Of a stretch of 64,000 nucleotides of DNA, positions 15,452 to 25,328 are shown piece by piece. A program made the translations under genes and the position numbers. Position 1 is the first letter of the stretch. Every line of letters starts with the position of its first letter. The stretch covers positions 1-64,000 of the forward strand of contig DATIDV010000037.1 in NCBI GenBank assembly GCA_035456105.1, read 5' to 3'. The notes under the pieces were generated by a model. That model saw only the letters and a list, made by a program, of their open reading frames with translations. It searched no databases and was not told the DNA's origin. The stretch is from Viridibacterium sp035456105. GTDB taxonomy: Bacteria > Pseudomonadota > Gammaproteobacteria > Burkholderiales > Rhodocyclaceae.

Positions 15452-18400
15452 CGACGAATGTTCGATGGCCCGCGACGCCGCTAACCCACGGCTTGAGTGG
15501 CCTGGATGGCCGCGATGATGCATCCGATGAGTCCTGGCCGCATGCCACGGAACGAGCGGCCGAATCAGGGCTACGGCCGCTTCAGCCCGTTCAAGCACTC
15601 CAGTTGGGGGCCGAGACCCACCTCCACCGACTCGGCACCGGTGTCGGCGCCGAGACCCGCCTCGTGCGCACGATCGGCGCGAACTGCCCACCGCCGCTTC
15701 GTCCGGTTCTTCTTGAGGCGGAGATGGCGCTGGCACTGCGTCTCGATGCTGACTGGGCGCTGCGCCCCATCCTCATCGAGACCAGCGCCGGCGAGCGCCG
15801 CCTGCTGCTCGAAGATCCCGGTGCTGATCCGCTCGACGCGGTCTGGTCGTCGATCTCCACGCTGTCCGAGCGCCTGCAGATCGCCGCCGCCATTACCAAC
15901 TCCGTGGGCCGCATGCACCGGCGCGGCGTGGTGCACCGGAACCTCAAGCCGCAGAACATCTTCATCGGCGCCGCGCGGACTGCATGGCTCACGGGTTTCG
16001 GGCTATCCACACTCGGATCGGCCCCCGCCTCGACCGAGTTCGTCTCCGGGACGCTGCCCTACATCGCGCCAGAGCAGACCGGTCGGCTGAGCCGCCCCAT
16101 CGACCCGCGCAGCGACCTCTACTCGCTCGGCATAGTCCTGTTCGAGCTTTTCACCGGCCGCCTGCCCTTCCAGGCAAATGACACACTCGGCTGGATTCAC
16201 TGCCACATCGCCGAAGCGCCTTCCGTGCCGCCCGACAGCGACCACTGTCCGGCGCAGATCGGCCACATCCTTGTCCGCCTGCTGCGCAAGGCGCCGGAGG
16301 AGCGCTACCAGACCGCAGCAGGTCTGGAGGCAGACCTCAGGGCTTGTCAGGACGCGCTGGCGCGCACGGGTGCCATCACCCTGTTCCCGATCGGCGAGCG
16401 GGATACGCCCGACAAGCTCGCTCGACCAGGCGGCCTCTTTGGCCGGCGGAGCGCCACGACCGAGCTTGAGGCGGCATGGCGGCGCGTGCACGCCTCCGGG
16501 GCTTCGGAGCTGGTCCTCGTGTCAGGCACCGCGGGTATAGGAAAGTCCGCCCTCCTGCACAAGTTCAGGATGTCGGCCCTTCAGGACGGGGTGACGGCCG
16601 CGGGCAAATGCAATGTGCAAACGCAGACGGTCCCCTATGCCGTCCTGACGCAAGCCCTGAAGCGCATCGTGGGCCGCGCGCTGAGCCTGCCGCCGGAGCG
16701 GGCCGATGTGTGGCGCGACAGGCTGCGCCAGGCCCTTGGCGCCAACGGCAAGCTGATGGCCGGAATGATGCCCGGCCTGGAGAACCTCGTTGGGCCGCTG
16801 GCGGAAAGCGCCGAACTGTCGCCACTGGAAGCGAAGAACCGCTTCGAGCTGCTGTTCGCCGACCTCCTGGCGGCCGCCGCCTCCGTCGATGGCCCGCTCC
16901 TGCTCGTGCTCGACGATCTGCAATGGGTCGACCGGCCCAGCGCCGCGCTGCTCGAGCGCGTCCTCTCGGGACGGCACGTGAAGCATCTGCTGATCGCCGG
17001 CACCTATCGCAGCGACGAGGTCGACAGCCATCACGATCTCCACAGGCTCGCGCGCGCGACCCGCACGGCGGGCTCGCAGACGACCGACGTCCGCCTCCTG
17101 CCGCTGAATGTCGGCGACCTGACAGCCTGGCTGTCGGATGCCATCAGCATGGAGCCACACGCCGTTGCGGCGCTCACCGAGGTCGTGTTCCGCAAGACAG
17201 GGGGCGTTCCGCTCGCGGTGGCCCGCTTCCTGGCCACCCTCATCGAGGAAGAGCTCGTCATCTATTCGGAGGCGACCGGCGCGTGGACCGTCGACATTGC
17301 CGCAGCCCAGGCCCTCGCCTTCACGGACAATCTCCTGTCCGTCATGCTGAACGCCACGCGCGCCCTGCCGGCCAGTACGCAACAGGTACTGCAGCGGCTC
17401 GCCTGTCTTGGCGGCCGCTATCCCCTGCCCGGGTTGGCCGATCTTCTCGAGACGGACGCCGCCTCGCTCACGATCGACCTGCAGCCGGCCGTCGACGAAG
17501 GCCTGGTCGTCCTCCGCAAGGGCGAAACGCGCTTCGTCCACGACCGCATCCGCGAGGCGGCCTACGCCCTGGTCGCGCCGGACGAGCGTAGTGCGCTGCA
17601 CCTCTCGCTCGCGCGCGGCCTTGCGCGCCTGGACGACCCTGATCTCCTGTTCAAGACCGTACTTCAGTTCAACCGCGCCGGCTGTGATGCCGTCCGGGAC
17701 AAGGACGAGCGTCACCGCGTCGCCGATCTGAACCTCGCGGCCGCGTGCCGCTCGATGGAGGCCATGGGCCACGCCGCTGCCGACGGCTTCCTCGCCCATG
17801 GTCTCGCCTTCCTGGGCGCGCAGGGCCGCATGGAACGCCCGGACCTGGTTTTCGCCTTTGCGATGCGCCAGGCTGAATGCCGCGTGCTGACGGGCGATCA
17901 CGCAGGTGCCGAGAGCCTGCTATTGCAACTCTCCGACACGGCGAACGACCTCCTGGCGCTGGCGACGGTGTGCCGCCTGCAGGCGGAACTCTTCACCATG
18001 GTGGGCAGTTTCGACGATGCCGTGGCCGTCGGCATCGAGTATCTCCGTCGCGCAGGGTTCGACTGCCCGCGCGATCCCTCGCTCGATGACGTGGCGGCCG
18101 AAGCACGCGAGCTCATGCGGCGGACCTCCGGCAGGCCGATCGAGGCGCTCGCGGACTTGCCATTGACGACGGATCGCGCGCATGCCGCGACCATGGAACT
18201 CATCACCTGCGTGCTGCCCGCCGCGCTCTATACCTGCCGCAACCTGCACAGCCTTCTCGTACTGCAGATGGCTAACCGCACACTGCAGCGCGGCCGGACC
18301 CCCGAATCGCCCATCGCCTTCATCATGCTGAGCCGCGTTCTCGGCCCGTCCTTCCTTGACTATGACACTGGCTTTCGCTTCGGGCGCCTCGGCTACGACA

Positions 18401-21057
18401 TGATCGAGGCAGACGGTACGGATGCGATGCGACCGATCGGCCGCCTCTGCTTCGCCGTCTTCTGCAACAGCTGGATGAACCCGATCGGCGAAAGCGCTGC
18501 CATCCTGCATCAGGCGATCGCGGCGGCGCGCGTCTGCGGCAACCAGACCTACACGACCTACGGCCACAACAATCTCTTCTCCAACCACATCGTCTCGGGA
18601 ACCTGGCTGGCCGAAGCACAGCGCGTGGCGGAGGACGGACTTGCCTTCAGCCGCGCTTCCAAATTCCTGCTGGGAGAGGTGATCCTGCGCGTCCAGAGCG
18701 GCTTCGCCGCAGCCTTGCGCGGAGAGACGCCACACCTGACGACCCTCCTGGAGAGCGAGGCCGCAGAGGACGAGCTGCACCAGATGCTGGAGACCACGCA
18801 GTGCTTCGAGCTACCGCTCGGCTGGTACTGGATCCGCAAGCTCCAGGCATGTGTCATCGCCGGCGATCCGGCCGGGGCCATCGCCGCCCGCGCGCGGGCG
18901 CAGCCGCTCGTCTGGGCATCCGAGGAGTTCCTGGAGGAGGCGGAGTTCCATCTCTACGGCGGGCTTGCGCTGGCACAGGGAGCCCGCGCAGGCCTGCTCA
19001 CCCGTAGCGAGGCATGCGAGGTGCTGCACCTGCATGTCCGCAAGCTGCGGATCTGGAGCGGCACCTGCCCCTCGACCTTTGCCTGCCGCGCCAATCTGCT
19101 GTCAGCCGAGCACGCATCTTTGGCCGGCGAGGACGGTGCGGCGCAGCGCCTCTACGAAGAGGCGCTCGCATCCGCGCGCGCCAGCGCCTTCCCCAACATG
19201 CAGGCCCTCATTGCCGAAGCGGCCTGGCGGCACCACGCCGAGCAAGGCCTGCACACGGCAGCTGAGGCCTATCGCGTCATCGCGCGTGAGGCATATGCCC
19301 AGTGGGGGGCATCCGGCAAGGTCGACAGCCTCAACGCGGCCACCCGGTCGACGACGACGGCACTGCACACGGACGAACACATGGTTCAGGCGAGCTGGCG
19401 CTCGATGGACCTCTCCAGCGTTCTGCGCGCCTCGCAGGCACTCTCGCGGGAGATCTTCGTTGACGACATCACCCGCACGCTGCTGCGCATCGTGCTCGAG
19501 CATGCAGGAGGCGACCGCGCCCTGCTGATCCTGTGCCGGGACGGCGAGCTCCGTCCGCTGGCGGAGGCCCGCAAGGCGTCAGGGAACGTTTCGGTGGAGA
19601 CTGGCGATCAGCTGCAAATGCATGTCGCATATCCAGAAACCGTCGGCCTGTTCGTGCACCGTACGCGCGAGACCATGGTACTCAGCGACCCCCACCTTGG
19701 CGCCGATTCGCTCAGCCAGGATGCATACATCCGGACGCACCGGCCGCGCTCGGCGCTCGCGATCCCGCTGCTGAAGCAGGGCGAGCTGATCGGCGTGCTC
19801 TATGTCGAAAATACGCTGGTATCCGACGTTTTCACGCCGAGCGCCATCGCCATGCTCGATCTGCTGGCGCCCCAGGTTGCCATCTCGCTCGAGAACGCAC
19901 GCTTGTACGCAGATCTCCTGGCCGAGGTCGAGGAGCGCAAGAAGGCGGAATCGGCGCTGCGCGAAAACGAGGCGATGTTGACGCTCGGCCAGACGATCAG
20001 CCAGACAGCAAGCTGGCGCTGGAACATCGCCTCGGGCCGCGCGACCTGGTCGGCGCAGCTGTACGCGATCATGGGCCTCGACCCCGCCGGCCCCGCGCCA
20101 AAAGCCGACGACGTCCTGCTCCGCGTCCATCCCGACGAGCGCGCCGAAACCCTCGCCGCCCACTCGAAGGCCGTCGCCGAAGGCCGCAGTTTCAGCCTCG
20201 AGTACAGAGTCCTACTGGCCGATGGCACGATCAAGCACCTATTGGGAATCGGCCAGCCCGACCCCTTGAGCGCAGGTGCCGATTATGTCGGCGTGGTGAT
20301 GGACATGACCGAGCGCCGTCAGATGGACGAGGCGCTGCGCGAGACGCAGGCCAAGCTGGCACACGCCGGCCGGCTGACCACCATGGGCCAGCTGACCGCA
20401 TCGATCGCCCATGAGGTCAACCAGCCTCTGGCCGCCATGGTGGCCAACGGCAGCGCATGCGTGAGGTGGCTGGATCCGGAGCGCACGAACCTGGAGCGGG
20501 CGCGGGAGACAGCGCGTCGCATCGTGGCGGACGGCCATCGCGCCGCCGGCATCATCGACAGCATCCGCTCGATGGCCCGCAACAACTTGCCCGCCCGCGA
20601 CCCCGTTGACGTGAACACGGCATTGCGGGATGTCGTCGTCCTGCTGGCCGGAGAAGCGCGCAAACGCACGGTCCGTCTCGACACCTTGTTCGCGCCGGGG
20701 CTTCCGCCGGTGCTGGGTGACCGCACGCAACTCCAGCAGGTGTTCGTCAACCTCGTCATGAACGGCCTCGAGGCCATGGAGAGCGAGGTCGGCGAGCGGC
20801 GTTTGCTGGTCCGCACGGATGCAGAACAGGAAACTCACCTCGTCATCTCGTTCGAGGACAACGGCCCGGGCATCGACCCCACCGTGGCACCCAACGTCTT
20901 CCAGCCGTTCTTCACAACCAAGGCGGACGGGATGGGGATGGGCCTGGCCATCTGCCAGTCCATCGCGACGGCCCATGACGGCACGTTGACCGTGGATCCC
21001 GCCGATAGCGGCGGAACGGTGTTCCGCCTCAGGCTGCCGACAGCGTCAGTAGAGTAG
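15448..21057 (+). CDS. Giant pseudokinase/STAND-ATPase/GAF/PAS sensor histidine kinase
   Basis: 1869 residues from the ATG at 15448, which overlaps the upstream stop as ATGA; the in-frame region before it belongs to the regulator gene and is not part of the protein. Domains in order: a serine/threonine-kinase-like domain (about 20-300); an AAA/STAND ATPase (about 330-650) with Walker A GTAGIGKSALL near 360 and Walker B LLLVLDDLQWVD near 488; a long helical TPR-like region (about 700-1290); GAF (about 1318-1485); PAS (about 1508-1625); HisKA with phospho-acceptor His near 1655 (SIAHEVNQPLAAM); and HATPase_c with DNGPGID and GMGMGLAIC. The kinase catalytic loop reads HRNLKPQN instead of HRD, and the DFG position reads GFG, so protein-kinase activity is doubtful. 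No transmembrane segment is visible: a cytoplasmic sensor. The ligand is unknown. Confidence 0.9.
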   Translation: MTTNVRWPATPLTHGLSGLDGRDDASDESWPHATERAAESGLRPLQPVQALQLGAETHLHRLGTGVGAETRLVRTIGANCPPPLRPVLLEAEMALALRLDADWALRPILIETSAGERRLLLEDPGADPLDAVWSSISTLSERLQIAAAITNSVGRMHRRGVVHRNLKPQNIFIGAARTAWLTGFGLSTLGSAPASTEFVSGTLPYIAPEQTGRLSRPIDPRSDLYSLGIVLFELFTGRLPFQANDTLGWIHCHIAEAPSVPPDSDHCPAQIGHILVRLLRKAPEERYQTAAGLEADLRACQDALARTGAITLFPIGERDTPDKLARPGGLFGRRSATTELEAAWRRVHASGASELVLVSGTAGIGKSALLHKFRMSALQDGVTAAGKCNVQTQTVPYAVLTQALKRIVGRALSLPPERADVWRDRLRQALGANGKLMAGMMPGLENLVGPLAESAELSPLEAKNRFELLFADLLAAAASVDGPLLLVLDDLQWVDRPSAALLERVLSGRHVKHLLIAGTYRSDEVDSHHDLHRLARATRTAGSQTTDVRLLPLNVGDLTAWLSDAISMEPHAVAALTEVVFRKTGGVPLAVARFLATLIEEELVIYSEATGAWTVDIAAAQALAFTDNLLSVMLNATRALPASTQQVLQRLACLGGRYPLPGLADLLETDAASLTIDLQPAVDEGLVVLRKGETRFVHDRIREAAYALVAPDERSALHLSLARGLARLDDPDLLFKTVLQFNRAGCDAVRDKDERHRVADLNLAAACRSMEAMGHAAADGFLAHGLAFLGAQGRMERPDLVFAFAMRQAECRVLTGDHAGAESLLLQLSDTANDLLALATVCRLQAELFTMVGSFDDAVAVGIEYLRRAGFDCPRDPSLDDVAAEARELMRRTSGRPIEALADLPLTTDRAHAATMELITCVLPAALYTCRNLHSLLVLQMANRTLQRGRTPESPIAFIMLSRVLGPSFLDYDTGFRFGRLGYDMIEADGTDAMRPIGRLCFAVFCNSWMNPIGESAAILHQAIAAARVCGNQTYTTYGHNNLFSNHIVSGTWLAEAQRVAEDGLAFSRASKFLLGEVILRVQSGFAAALRGETPHLTTLLESEAAEDELHQMLETTQCFELPLGWYWIRKLQACVIAGDPAGAIAARARAQPLVWASEEFLEEAEFHLYGGLALAQGARAGLLTRSEACEVLHLHVRKLRIWSGTCPSTFACRANLLSAEHASLAGEDGAAQRLYEEALASARASAFPNMQALIAEAAWRHHAEQGLHTAAEAYRVIAREAYAQWGASGKVDSLNAATRSTTTALHTDEHMVQASWRSMDLSSVLRASQALSREIFVDDITRTLLRIVLEHAGGDRALLILCRDGELRPLAEARKASGNVSVETGDQLQMHVAYPETVGLFVHRTRETMVLSDPHLGADSLSQDAYIRTHRPRSALAIPLLKQGELIGVLYVENTLVSDVFTPSAIAMLDLLAPQVAISLENARLYADLLAEVEERKKAESALRENEAMLTLGQTISQTASWRWNIASGRATWSAQLYAIMGLDPAGPAPKADDVLLRVHPDERAETLAAHSKAVAEGRSFSLEYRVLLADGTIKHLLGIGQPDPLSAGADYVGVVMDMTERRQMDEALRETQAKLAHAGRLTTMGQLTASIAHEVNQPLAAMVANGSACVRWLDPERTNLERARETARRIVADGHRAAGIIDSIRSMARNNLPARDPVDVNTALRDVVVLLAGEARKRTVRLDTLFAPGLPPVLGDRTQLQQVFVNLVMNGLEAMESEVGERRLLVRTDAEQETHLVISFEDNGPGIDPTVAPNVFQPFFTTKADGMGMGLAICQSIATAHDGTLTVDPADSGGTVFRLRLPTASVE

Positions 21058-21414
21058 CTGTTTCAGCCCGGTCAGACAGCAAGACCCCACGCGGGGCAAT
21101 CTGTCTCGACCAGGCCTGTCACGCTGGCGAATTTTTTACGCAAATAGCGTTGCCATGGCTGACGAAGAAAAGCTGCACCCACAAGGCGACCAACCTCCAG
21201 AGTCACCGGATCGGATCGCAAAATCTGCTCACTCGCGAGCACGTATCTGGCCAACTTGACCAGTGCGCCGGTGGGACTTGAGCGATCTGATGGAGTTGCT
21301 GAGCGGCTACTTGCGCCCCGTTGCGGTCCTTGGCTCTTGCGCTCGCCGACGGGGTACAACTTACTGCGGCCATTCGTGGCGACATGCCATCGTCAAGTTG
21401 TCGGCCACAGCGGA

Positions 21415-21575
21415 AGAGGTGACGCGGCGACGGCCATTCGAAAATCCGGTGCAATGCGAACGGCCGCCGTGGCCTTGTCCACACGATCACCTGCGCGGAC
21501 GCTGGCGTCGAAACCTTGAGCGGCGATGTCCGTCAGAGCGTAGTCCACGCTGAAGTCAATTTCGATGCAGGGGAC
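21415..21575 (-). pseudogene. Fragment of a LysR-type regulator (substrate-binding domain)
   Basis: On the minus strand the stretch reads YALTDIAAQGFDASVRAGDR and then AAVRIAPDFRMAVAASP, a clear match to the conserved part of LysR-family co-inducer domains (the DIVAEGFDAGIRLGE.., RMAVVGSP pattern). The helix-turn-helix and the C-terminal part are not found in any frame nearby, so this is a gene remnant. The rest of 21058-21752 holds nothing else that I recognise. Confidence 0.55.
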
Positions 21576-21752
21576 TCTTTCATCAGAGGCAGGCGCCGAG
21601 GCCACAGCTGGAAAACGCTTTGCACAGCCGCCCCAGCGCGTCGGCGATGGCGGGCGGCTCGCAACGGCCGCCGGTCGCGCAGCGTGAAATTCGTCGCACC
21701 TATCCACCTATCATGCCGCCCCATTACAAGACACATAGCGGGGAGTGGTGGC

Positions 21753-22925
21753 ATGCGATATGGAATCCTGAGTCTCTTGCTGGCCCTGGTGGCCTGCGGT
21801 GGTGGTGGCGGCGGCGAGGCCAGCGGCGGTGTCAGCAGCGCCAACTCCAGCAACTCCAGCGCCAGGAGCAGTGCGAGCCAGGCCTCCAGCAAGGCCGGCT
21901 CGGCCGGCTCCAGCAGCGCTTCGAGCGTCGTGCGATCCTCGTCCAGCGCCAGCTCGCAAAGCAGTTCCCAGAGCAGCAACGCGAGCGCTTCGCAGAACTC
22001 TTCGCAATCCTCCTCCGCGCAGTCTTCCCCGGTCAGCGGCCTCGCCGCCATGGGCAAGGGTTTCACGGCCTTCTATGCCGACCCGAACTCGCAGGCCCGC
22101 CAGTGGGTGGCTGCCAACCCGGGCGATTCGCGCGCCGCCACCATCAACAGTGCCATCGCCCAGCAGGCGGCGGGCAAGTGGTTCGGCGAGTGGAGCGGCG
22201 ACATCGGCAGCGCGGTGGGCAATTACGTCAGCGCTGCGCAGGGCGCCGGCAAGATCCCGCTGCTGATCGCCTACAACATCCCGAACCGCGACTGTGGCGC
22301 CTACAGTGCGGGCGGCGCCAGCGGAGGTGACGCCTACAAAGCCTGGATCAGCGCCTACGCCGCCGCCATCGGCGCCCGGCCGGCCATCGTGATCCTCGAG
22401 CCGGATGGCCTCATGCAGCTCGATTGCCTGCGCTCGGATGCTGATCGCACGGCGCGTCTGGCCCTCTTCAATTACGCCGTCGACCAGTTCGCCGCCAAGG
22501 CCCCTGGCGCCTGGCTGTATCTGGATGCGGGCCACTCCAACTGGAAGAGCCCCGCCGACACCGCCCGCCGCCTGATCAGCGCCGGCGTGGCGCGCGCGCG
22601 CGGCTTCGCCCTGAACGTCTCCAACTACCGCAGCGACAGCGAGCTGCAGGGTCACGGCAGCAGCGTGATCGACCAACTGCAGGCGCAGGGCAGCGTCACC
22701 AAGCCTTACGTGATCGACTCCAGCCGCAACGGCAACGGGCCGAAGGACAGCGAATGGTGCGACCCGGCCGGGCGCAAGGTTGGCGCGCCGAGCCAGGTGC
22801 TCAACCCCGGCGCCGGCCAGGAGATGACGCTGTGGCTCAAGGCGCCCGGCGAATCCGATGGCTGCGCCGGTGCGGCCGGCAGCTTCGTGCCGGATCTGGC
22901 CTATCGCCTCGCCCTGGGTTCGTGA
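21753..22925 (+). CDS. GH6-family cellulase (endoglucanase/cellobiohydrolase) lipoprotein
   Basis: 390 residues. The start at 21753 has GGGAG upstream and gives a lipoprotein signal with lipobox LVAC (Cys about residue 14). A Gly patch and a Ser/Ala linker of about 70 residues follow (to about residue 90), of the type that spaces secreted polysaccharidases from the surface. The catalytic domain shows GH6 motifs: PLLIAYNIPNRDCGAYSAGG, IVILEPDGLMQLDCL (containing a catalytic Asp), YLDAGHSNW, GFALNVSNY, YVIDSSRNGNGP and EWCDPAGRKVG. It should hydrolyse beta-1,4-glucan with inversion. Surface anchoring is inferred from the lipobox. No carbohydrate-binding module is seen. The gene is a single cistron with no cellulase neighbours, so transfer is possible. 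Confidence 0.9.
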   Translation: MRYGILSLLLALVACGGGGGGEASGGVSSANSSNSSARSSASQASSKAGSAGSSSASSVVRSSSSASSQSSSQSSNASASQNSSQSSSAQSSPVSGLAAMGKGFTAFYADPNSQARQWVAANPGDSRAATINSAIAQQAAGKWFGEWSGDIGSAVGNYVSAAQGAGKIPLLIAYNIPNRDCGAYSAGGASGGDAYKAWISAYAAAIGARPAIVILEPDGLMQLDCLRSDADRTARLALFNYAVDQFAAKAPGAWLYLDAGHSNWKSPADTARRLISAGVARARGFALNVSNYRSDSELQGHGSSVIDQLQAQGSVTKPYVIDSSRNGNGPKDSEWCDPAGRKVGAPSQVLNPGAGQEMTLWLKAPGESDGCAGAAGSFVPDLAYRLALGS

Positions 22926-23180
22926 GCCCGGCCCGCAGAAGAGCTTAAAACCCGCCGAGGTGAGTGGCTGGCGTGCTCACCTTGGCAGCTCGAATCATCA
23001 GGCCCCCAGGCCATCTGTTCGGGGCTGGAAGCGAACGTCGCTTTTCCACACGGCCGCAAACCACTTCGGCCGATGATCAGCCAGTTGGCATAATCGATCC
23101 AATGCTCGCAGTTCGGCGAGGCGGTCCGTCAACGTCCACAGTGAGAGCGACCGTTCCCGGTCAAAAGTGGGCATTTGCAG

Positions 23181-23257
23181 GGTGGGTTCGGAGCGCAGCT
23201 GCAGCCCACCGTCAACGCTTGGGCAAGGCTCGCGGTGGGTTGCTCCGCGAACCCACC
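23181..23257. repeat. Two tandem REP-like hairpins
   Basis: GGTGGG...CCCACC (23181-23210) is followed by GGTGGGTT-gctccgcg-AACCCACC (23234-23257), a perfect 8-bp stem. This type of GGTGGGTT palindrome is common between genes in proteobacteria. The rest of 22926-23342 contains no gene I can support. Confidence 0.5.
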
Positions 23258-23342
23258 CTACTTGCTGCAAGCTCGGGCGGTAGGGTGCCGGCTCTCGGCC
23301 ACTTCCGGTCATTGTCCGGAGCCGGCTTCTTCAAATCGCCGG

Positions 23343-24080
23343 TCAGAACGCGTGACCGGAGCTGCGCACTGTGCGGATGATCATCTCGTTGACGTCCACG
23401 TCCGCCGGCTGCTCGATCGCGTAGAGCACGGCGTTAGCGATCGCATTGGTTTCGAGCGCGATGCTGCGCAGTTGGTTCACGGCCGTCTTCGTGTCGTCCA
23501 CCGAAATGTCGTGGCCGAGTTCCGAGGTCGTGACGCCCGGCGAGATTGTCGTCACGCGAATCTCTTTCATCTCCTGCCGCAAGCCTTCCATGATCGCGCG
23601 TACAGCATATTTGCTTGCGCAGTACACGCCGAACTGGGCGCCGACCGCGTGCGCACCCGTCGATGCGGTGCTCAAGATGTGGCCACTGCCCTGCGCCTCC
23701 ATGATGGGCAGCACGGCCGCGATGCCGTTGAGTACACCCTTGATGTTGATATCGACGATGGAATCCCACTCCTCGACCTTCAACGCGTTCATCGGCGACA
23801 CGGGCATCACGCCCGCGTTGTTGAAAATGACGTCGACACGTCCAAACTTGTCGTTGGCGAAGTTCGCGAAAGCCGCGACGTCAGCGCGGTTCACAACGTC
23901 GAGCGCGCGGAATTCCGCGGTGCCGCCGGCAGCGCGAATCTCGGCGGTGATCTTTTCGAGACGGTCCGTGCGGCGCGCGCCCAGGATGACCGTGTGGCCG
24001 GCAGCGGCGAGCGTGCGGGCGGTGGCTTCTCCGATGCCGCTGCTGGCACCGGTGATGAGGACGACTTTTCTGTTGTTCAT
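23343..24080 (-). CDS. Short-chain dehydrogenase/reductase (SDR)
   Basis: 245 residues, classical SDR size. The nucleotide-binding motif is TGASSGIGEA (about residues 10-19), the structural motif is NNAGV (about 88-92), and the catalytic pair is in YCASKYAV (Tyr and Lys about 153 and 157). The first strand is followed by GARRTDRLEK, a pattern that favours NADP(H). GGAGAA precedes the ATG. It is transcribed away from the AraC-family gene at 24245, a very common pairing in which the regulator controls the reductase. The substrate is unknown. Confidence 0.9.
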   Translation of the reverse strand: MNNRKVVLITGASSGIGEATARTLAAAGHTVILGARRTDRLEKITAEIRAAGGTAEFRALDVVNRADVAAFANFANDKFGRVDVIFNNAGVMPVSPMNALKVEEWDSIVDINIKGVLNGIAAVLPIMEAQGSGHILSTASTGAHAVGAQFGVYCASKYAVRAIMEGLRQEMKEIRVTTISPGVTTSELGHDISVDDTKTAVNQLRSIALETNAIANAVLYAIEQPADVDVNEMIIRTVRSSGHAF

Positions 24081-24244
24081 GAGAGTTCTCCGTGTTGTGA
24101 GATGGGTCGCTTTCGCGTGAGAGAGAGCATCGGCTCCAGGGGCTAGCCTGGGAATACACGAAGCTGTTGTGTGATTGCCGGATCCTCCAAATCATTGGGT
24201 GAGCCGATTGAGTGGGACGGAATCAGCGCGTATCGTCCGCACCT

Positions 24245-25153
24245 ATGGACAAGCCAATCAATGAGTTGAGTTTGGATCGCCTCGCCGAGCTAGGCCGGCT
24301 GATCGTCAAAAACTCCAATGGGGATGGCATACACCCCGTCGGGATCGATAGCCTCAAGTGCATCCGCATGTCGGCGCCGAACGACGAACTGCCGCACGTC
24401 TACAACCCTTGCGTCTGCGTGATCGTGCAGGGCGAGAAGCAGGTTCTGCTCGAGGGTGAGATCTACCGCTATGCGCCGCAGCAATTCCTCGCCGTGTCGG
24501 TCGACTTGCCGTTGTTGGGCCAAGTGCTCGTCGCCAGCGCCGAGGCACCGTATCTTTGCCTTGCGATCGACCTGGACGCGAGCACGATCGCCGATCTACT
24601 TGCGCAGACGGACGACGCGGGTTGGTCACGCGGCGAAACGGCGCGCGGCGTGTTCGTCGGCGATCTCGACGACGCGACGCTGGAATCGGTCGTTCGACTC
24701 GCACGCCTACTCGATGCGCCGCGCGACATCCCCGTGCTGGCCCCGCTGGCGCTGCGTGAGTTTCACTATCGACTGCTGCGCGGTCCGTACGGCCCGGCGG
24801 TTGCGCAGATGGCGATCGCAGGGAGCAACACGCACAACATGGGACAGATCATCCGGCGCATGCGCGCGCACTATGCGGAGCCGATCAGCGTGACGGAACT
24901 CGCGTCGCAGGCAAATATGAGCCCGTCCTCGTTCCATCAGCACTTCAAGGCCGTGACGGCGATGAGCCCGCTGCAATACCAGAAACGGCTGCGGCTCACG
25001 GAGGCTCGCGGGCTGTTGCTGGGCGGCGGCATGGATGCAGCGAGCGCTGCATATCGCGTGGGCTATCAGAGCGTGTCGCAGTTCAGTCGCGAGTACGCCC
25101 GACTGTTCGGGGCGCCGCCGATACGCGACGTCGAGGCCTTGCGACGCGCGTAG
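24245..25153 (+). CDS. AraC-family regulator with AraC_N domain
   Basis: 302 residues from the ATG at 24245; a GTG at 24212 would add 11 residues, and neither has a convincing ribosome-binding site. The N-terminal AraC_N domain is visible (CIRMSAPNDELPHVYNPCVC, VIVQGEKQVLLEGE). Two helix-turn-helix units follow in the last 100 residues (VTELASQANMSPSSFHQHFK and the FSREYARLFGAPP signature). It faces the SDR gene across a 164-base intergenic region that should hold both promoters, and it probably regulates that gene. Confidence 0.88.
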   Translation: MDKPINELSLDRLAELGRLIVKNSNGDGIHPVGIDSLKCIRMSAPNDELPHVYNPCVCVIVQGEKQVLLEGEIYRYAPQQFLAVSVDLPLLGQVLVASAEAPYLCLAIDLDASTIADLLAQTDDAGWSRGETARGVFVGDLDDATLESVVRLARLLDAPRDIPVLAPLALREFHYRLLRGPYGPAVAQMAIAGSNTHNMGQIIRRMRAHYAEPISVTELASQANMSPSSFHQHFKAVTAMSPLQYQKRLRLTEARGLLLGGGMDAASAAYRVGYQSVSQFSREYARLFGAPPIRDVEALRRA

Positions 25154-25155
25154 GT

Positions 25156-25328
25156 GCGTTCCACACGTTCGCCACCGTGCGTGCCATGAGAACCGAACAG
25201 GGCGTCGCCCAAGAAACGCTCGCCCACAAAGCGGGGATCGAGCGTTCGCACATGGGCAAGATCGAACGCGGCGGCCACATGCCCACGCTAGCGCTCATTT
25301 TCAGTTCGGGCTACGGCTTAGGGCCTTT
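25156..25328 (+). pseudogene. Truncated XRE-family helix-turn-helix gene
   Basis: The frame reads RAMRTEQGVAQETLAHKAG, then IERSHMGKIERGGHMPTLAL, a nearly complete XRE helix-turn-helix (normally ...KIERGEHxPTLxTLxxLAxAL). It lacks a proper start, beginning directly after the araC stop codon. At its 3' end it is cut at the boundary of repeat copy C (25329), after which the frame only translates repeat sequence. It is a remnant, apparently broken by insertion of or recombination at the repeat. Confidence 0.65.

Noticed and set aside
21072..21359. 95-codon minus-strand frame after the sensor kinase gene
   Set aside because: Does not continue the LysR remnant in any recognisable way and has no family signature.
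22998..23312. 104-codon minus-strand frame between the cellulase and SDR genes
   Set aside because: It mostly translates REP-like hairpins and intergenic sequence; no homology-like features.
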